The notes under the pieces are model-generated. The model was not told the DNA's origin, ran no database searches, and saw nothing but the letters and a program-made list of their open reading frames with translations. A stretch of 8,568 nt of DNA from Candidatus Cloacimonadota bacterium. Its GTDB lineage: Bacteria; Cloacimonadota; Cloacimonadia; Cloacimonadales; Cloacimonadaceae. Both the position numbers and the translations under genes were made by a program. This document shows positions 6,238 through 8,568 of the stretch, one piece after another; positions within the stretch are counted from its first letter, which is position 1; every line of letters starts with the position of its first letter. The stretch covers positions 1 through 8,568 of the forward strand of contig JALOBT010000071.1 in assembly GCA_023228125.1 (NCBI GenBank). Reading direction: 5' to 3'.

Positions 6238-6954
6238 ATGAGGTGGGTACTGCTGATGGCTTTGGCATTGTGCGCTGCTCTGAGTTATGCTCAGGCGCCG
6301 GCATCCTGGGGTGTGAAAGCTGGGTTTAATCTCTCCCAACACTATGGTACAAAAGGTGATGAGGGAGATTATGAGGTGCATACAGGCCTTAGGCCTGGCT
6401 TCATCGGAGGTGTTTTTTTGGAGTATGAGGCTAATGATGTCCTCAGCCTCGGCCTGGAAGCTTTGTCCTCGATGAACGGCTCTCGCGAGCAGATCAGAAT
6501 CAGCAAGATCGAAATAGATGGCGTAATGGAAAACCTGGCGCATCCGGCTCAGATGAAGGTGGATTACGATCTGGATTACGTTGAGCTGCCGGTACTTCTG
6601 AAGCTGAAGACCTTCAAACGCGAGAAACTGGAGCTTTGCCTGATTACGGGTACTGCGATGGGGCTGAAGGTAAATTCTCATCATCAGCTCAGAGGCAAGG
6701 TCTATTTTCCCCGGGATGGAGATGAATACGAGATTATCGAGATCAGGGAAAGCAGTAAACTGCGAGACGTGAATATCTTCGATTTCAGCTTCGTCTATGG
6801 CGGATCGCTGGATTTTAAGACGCGGATTCCGCTGAGCCTGGAATACCGCTTTACTTTGGGTTGGGATTATCTTTACCTGCCTACCTACGAACTATTTGAG
6901 CCGGTGGAGCTGCGCAATCAAACCTGGTCTGTGCTGCTTTCATCAAGATTTTAG
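6238..6954 (+). CDS. PorT-like outer-membrane beta-barrel protein
   Basis: The 238-residue protein begins with a signal peptide (MRWVLLMALALCAALSYA, probable cleavage after Ala 18 in SYA|QA). The mature part is built of alternating amphipathic strands with the pattern of the outer-membrane beta-barrel family that includes PorT: GVKAGFNLSQHYG (25-37), GFIGGVFLEYEANDVLSLGLEAL (54-76), DYDLDYVELPVLLKLKT (109-125), LCLITGTAMGLKV (133-145), FSFVYGGSLDF (184-193), and a final strand ending in aromatic Phe 238, typical of barrels handled by the BAM complex. It should sit in the outer membrane. Residues 83-108 look like a long loop. The ATG directly abuts the plsC TAG and there is no good Shine-Dalgarno, so translation is probably coupled. 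Barrels of this family do many jobs, so a role in type IX secretion is only suggested by the cargo-like gene downstream. Confidence 0.75.
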   Translation: MRWVLLMALALCAALSYAQAPASWGVKAGFNLSQHYGTKGDEGDYEVHTGLRPGFIGGVFLEYEANDVLSLGLEALSSMNGSREQIRISKIEIDGVMENLAHPAQMKVDYDLDYVELPVLLKLKTFKREKLELCLITGTAMGLKVNSHHQLRGKVYFPRDGDEYEIIEIRESSKLRDVNIFDFSFVYGGSLDFKTRIPLSLEYRFTLGWDYLYLPTYELFEPVELRNQTWSVLLSSRF

Positions 6955-6963
6955 GAGATCATT

Positions 6964-8337
6964 ATGAAGATTCGCTTACTGATTTTGCTGGCACTATTGG
7001 CCAGCACTTTGTCCGCCATCCAGGATTTTGCCAGGCTGTATAGCTTTGATCACCCTGAGGTGAGCAGTTTCATCGTTTCTCTGGAAGGTGAGGGTTCGTT
7101 TTACTATCTTGTGCCGGGAGGCATTGCGCAACTTGCCCTTCCGAGCTGGCAAACAGGCTGGAAACACGGCAGCATCACAGGTACGGGATACGTCGGCTTC
7201 CGCAGCGCAGATGATGCTCTGGTAAGCCCTCTTTGGGCAGATACCGAGCCGGCGCTGGCCGCATTTACTCCGCTTTTGGAAGATCCGGAAGGTGATCATC
7301 TCTTCACAAACCCTGTCCTGGACATCCTCTCCCTGAAGGTCGCCGCTACTGATGAAAGGCTCTATTTTGCCATGCGGGTAGCGGGGAATGCCTATCCTGT
7401 CTCCTCCGGCTTCACCTATTTTGCCTATATGCCGGTAATCGTGGATCCATCGGCAGATCCTGAAGGAAACCCTACAGTCTATGGCTTGATGTACACTGTA
7501 GAGCTCGGTGGCTTGATCAGCCCCGGCTTATATAAAGTCACTGGGACCGGCCTGGATGGACTGACGCGCTTGGGCAATATCGAGCATAGCATGGAGAATG
7601 GCGTCCTCGTCCTCTCTTGCAATATGGCTGATCTGCTGGCAGATGCGGATTTCTCCAGTTGGTTTGATCCGGAGTACCCCGTCTTTGCCACTACGGCTAC
7701 CACTTCGCGCATCAGTCTGGTAAATGGCATCCAGCAGGCGGATATGACAGCAGGGATAAACGTTCTGTACAAACCCCAATACCTGGACGGTGCGAATCTC
7801 TCTTCTCCCATTCTCAGTAATGCCCATATCGACATCGGTGAGGGACCACACGAGATCATAGCCTTCATAGATTACCAGGATCAGGATCATCATGTCCCCC
7901 GCCATGCCTGGGTAAGAATAGATGATTTAGAAAGACATCCATTGTCGCCAGTAGGAGAATTGGACTATAGTACTGTGATGACCTACAAAAGCGAAGGCCT
8001 CGAATTCCCCGGCAACTGGGAAAAACTAACTTATGAATTTTCTGATGGTTGGTATAACGTTACGTACATCTATCCGAATCCGGTTTCGGTCTCTGATGAA
8101 ACCCTTGTCCCTGCCGCGGAAATATCGTTTTATCCCAATCCTGTGCAAGCCAGCCTCTATCTGAAATCGCAGAGTTCAGCGCCACAGCAGCTTGGGCTCT
8201 ATAATCTGCGGGGGCAAGTTTTGCAGAGAATCATAGTCTCCAAAGGCGAGACTGAGCTTGATCTCAGCGCTTTGTCTCCCGGAGTGTATTTTCTTCACTC
8301 AAAAGGAATGAAAAGCAGGCGGTTTGTGAAGCTGTAG
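6964..8337 (+). CDS. Secreted protein with type IX C-terminal sorting domain
   Basis: The 457-residue protein has a classical signal peptide (MKIRLLILLALLASTLSA, cleavage probably after Ala 18). The C-terminal 75 residues fit the type A sorting domain of the type IX system (TIGR04183-like): ISFYPNPVQASLYL (387-400), LGLYNLRGQVLQ (410-421), ELDLSALSPGVYFL (431-444) and RRFVKL (452-457) at the very end. The protein would therefore cross the inner membrane by Sec and be delivered to, or released from, the cell surface. The middle (about 20-360) is rich in aromatic and beta-prone stretches (DERLYFAMRVAG at 130-141) and resembles a beta-sandwich, but I recognise no enzyme motif. AGGAG at 6953-6957, 6 bases before the ATG and overlapping the upstream stop, supports the start. 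It is the last gene of the operon, 9 nt after the barrel gene. A second YPNPV occurs upstream of the sorting domain (369-373). Confidence 0.85.
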   Translation: MKIRLLILLALLASTLSAIQDFARLYSFDHPEVSSFIVSLEGEGSFYYLVPGGIAQLALPSWQTGWKHGSITGTGYVGFRSADDALVSPLWADTEPALAAFTPLLEDPEGDHLFTNPVLDILSLKVAATDERLYFAMRVAGNAYPVSSGFTYFAYMPVIVDPSADPEGNPTVYGLMYTVELGGLISPGLYKVTGTGLDGLTRLGNIEHSMENGVLVLSCNMADLLADADFSSWFDPEYPVFATTATTSRISLVNGIQQADMTAGINVLYKPQYLDGANLSSPILSNAHIDIGEGPHEIIAFIDYQDQDHHVPRHAWVRIDDLERHPLSPVGELDYSTVMTYKSEGLEFPGNWEKLTYEFSDGWYNVTYIYPNPVSVSDETLVPAAEISFYPNPVQASLYLKSQSSAPQQLGLYNLRGQVLQRIIVSKGETELDLSALSPGVYFLHSKGMKSRRFVKL

Positions 8338-8568
8338 TGGCCTACATTCCCGCTTCCCGCGAGACTGTTTAACAAGTTTCGATTATTCTCCAATAACTTA
8401 GCGGATTCAATAGTCTAAAAAGTGGGCGAGGCACCCTTCCTGCAAGCCATTCCTCAGAATTGAGATGGCGCCTTTGGATAGTTTATCATGCAAAACACAG
8501 CATTTTTGTCGTCCAGGATCTTTACGTGAACATGGATGATGCTTAGATCGAAGTAACAAGGAATGTTC
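8338..8568. other. 3-prime flank with two mirror-image open stretches and no clear gene
   Basis: I see no intrinsic terminator after 8337 and no complete gene. On the + strand the frame through 8397-8546 is open; its translation includes SSELRWRLWIVYHAK and QDLYVN, faintly like the start of a helix-turn-helix transposase of the IS630/homeodomain type, ending at TAG 8544-8546. It has no ATG before the similarity. On the - strand, in the mirrored register, a frame enters from beyond the window and stops at 8454 (TGA read on the - strand), with a protein-like translation including DLSIIHVHVKILDD and INYPKAPSQF. One is likely the shadow of the other. Neither is strong enough to call as a gene. 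Confidence 0.35.

Noticed and set aside
6238..6300. Lipoprotein signal (Cys 12) in the barrel protein
   Set aside because: The residue before the cysteine is Leu, which does not fit a lipobox, and a good signal peptidase I site follows at SYA.

Overview
The window reads as a stretch of chromosome from an uncultivated FCB-group bacterium. Candidatus Cloacimonadota is my best guess, with other Bacteroidota/Fibrobacterota/Marinimicrobia-like lineages as alternatives. This rests on a C-terminal sorting domain of the type IX secretion kind at the end of the last gene, a PorT-like outer-membrane barrel next to it, a DUF7033-type polysaccharide deacetylase, and repeat-rich AT tracts between genes. 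No rRNA, marker gene or database search backs the assignment, so it is an inference. Every gene I can support with confidence is on the + strand.

Region 1 (1-1184): the last 22 codons of an upstream gene overlap by four bases (ATGA) with a 372-residue protein. That protein appears to be three PII-like signalling domains in one chain. PII proteins normally work as trimers of a single ~110-residue domain, so this could be a covalent pseudo-trimer. It is probably translationally coupled to whatever the upstream gene encodes, possibly a membrane transporter.

Region 2 (1185-1730): about 550 bases with no credible gene, packed with repeats. From left to right these are four perfect TTAGAAT heptamers that begin at the PII stop codon, a ~52-bp imperfect inverted repeat whose arms lie 187 bases apart, two small hairpins sharing the 8-mer GCGGACTC, a 5.5-copy 9-bp tandem repeat, and a doubled 8-mer. 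A possible promoter and a clear Shine-Dalgarno follow, serving the next gene.

Region 3 (1731-8337): five tightly packed co-directional genes (gaps 8, 8, 0 and 9 nt), very likely one operon. In order they are the ATP-dependent protease Lon; a cytosolic DUF7033/NodB-fold deacetylase; a PlsC-type 1-acylglycerol-3-phosphate acyltransferase; a signal-peptide-bearing PorT-like outer-membrane barrel; and a secreted protein with a T9SS-type sorting domain. Apart from Lon, the set points to cell-envelope construction: lipid synthesis, glycan modification, an outer-membrane barrel and a surface-delivered cargo.

Region 4 (8338-8568): 231 bases with no complete gene and no convincing terminator. Two mirror-image open stretches run through 8436-8567, and either may be the edge or remnant of a gene.

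The most unusual items are the triple PII-like protein and the repeat cluster upstream of lon. I saw no CRISPR array, defence system, tRNA or intact mobile element.
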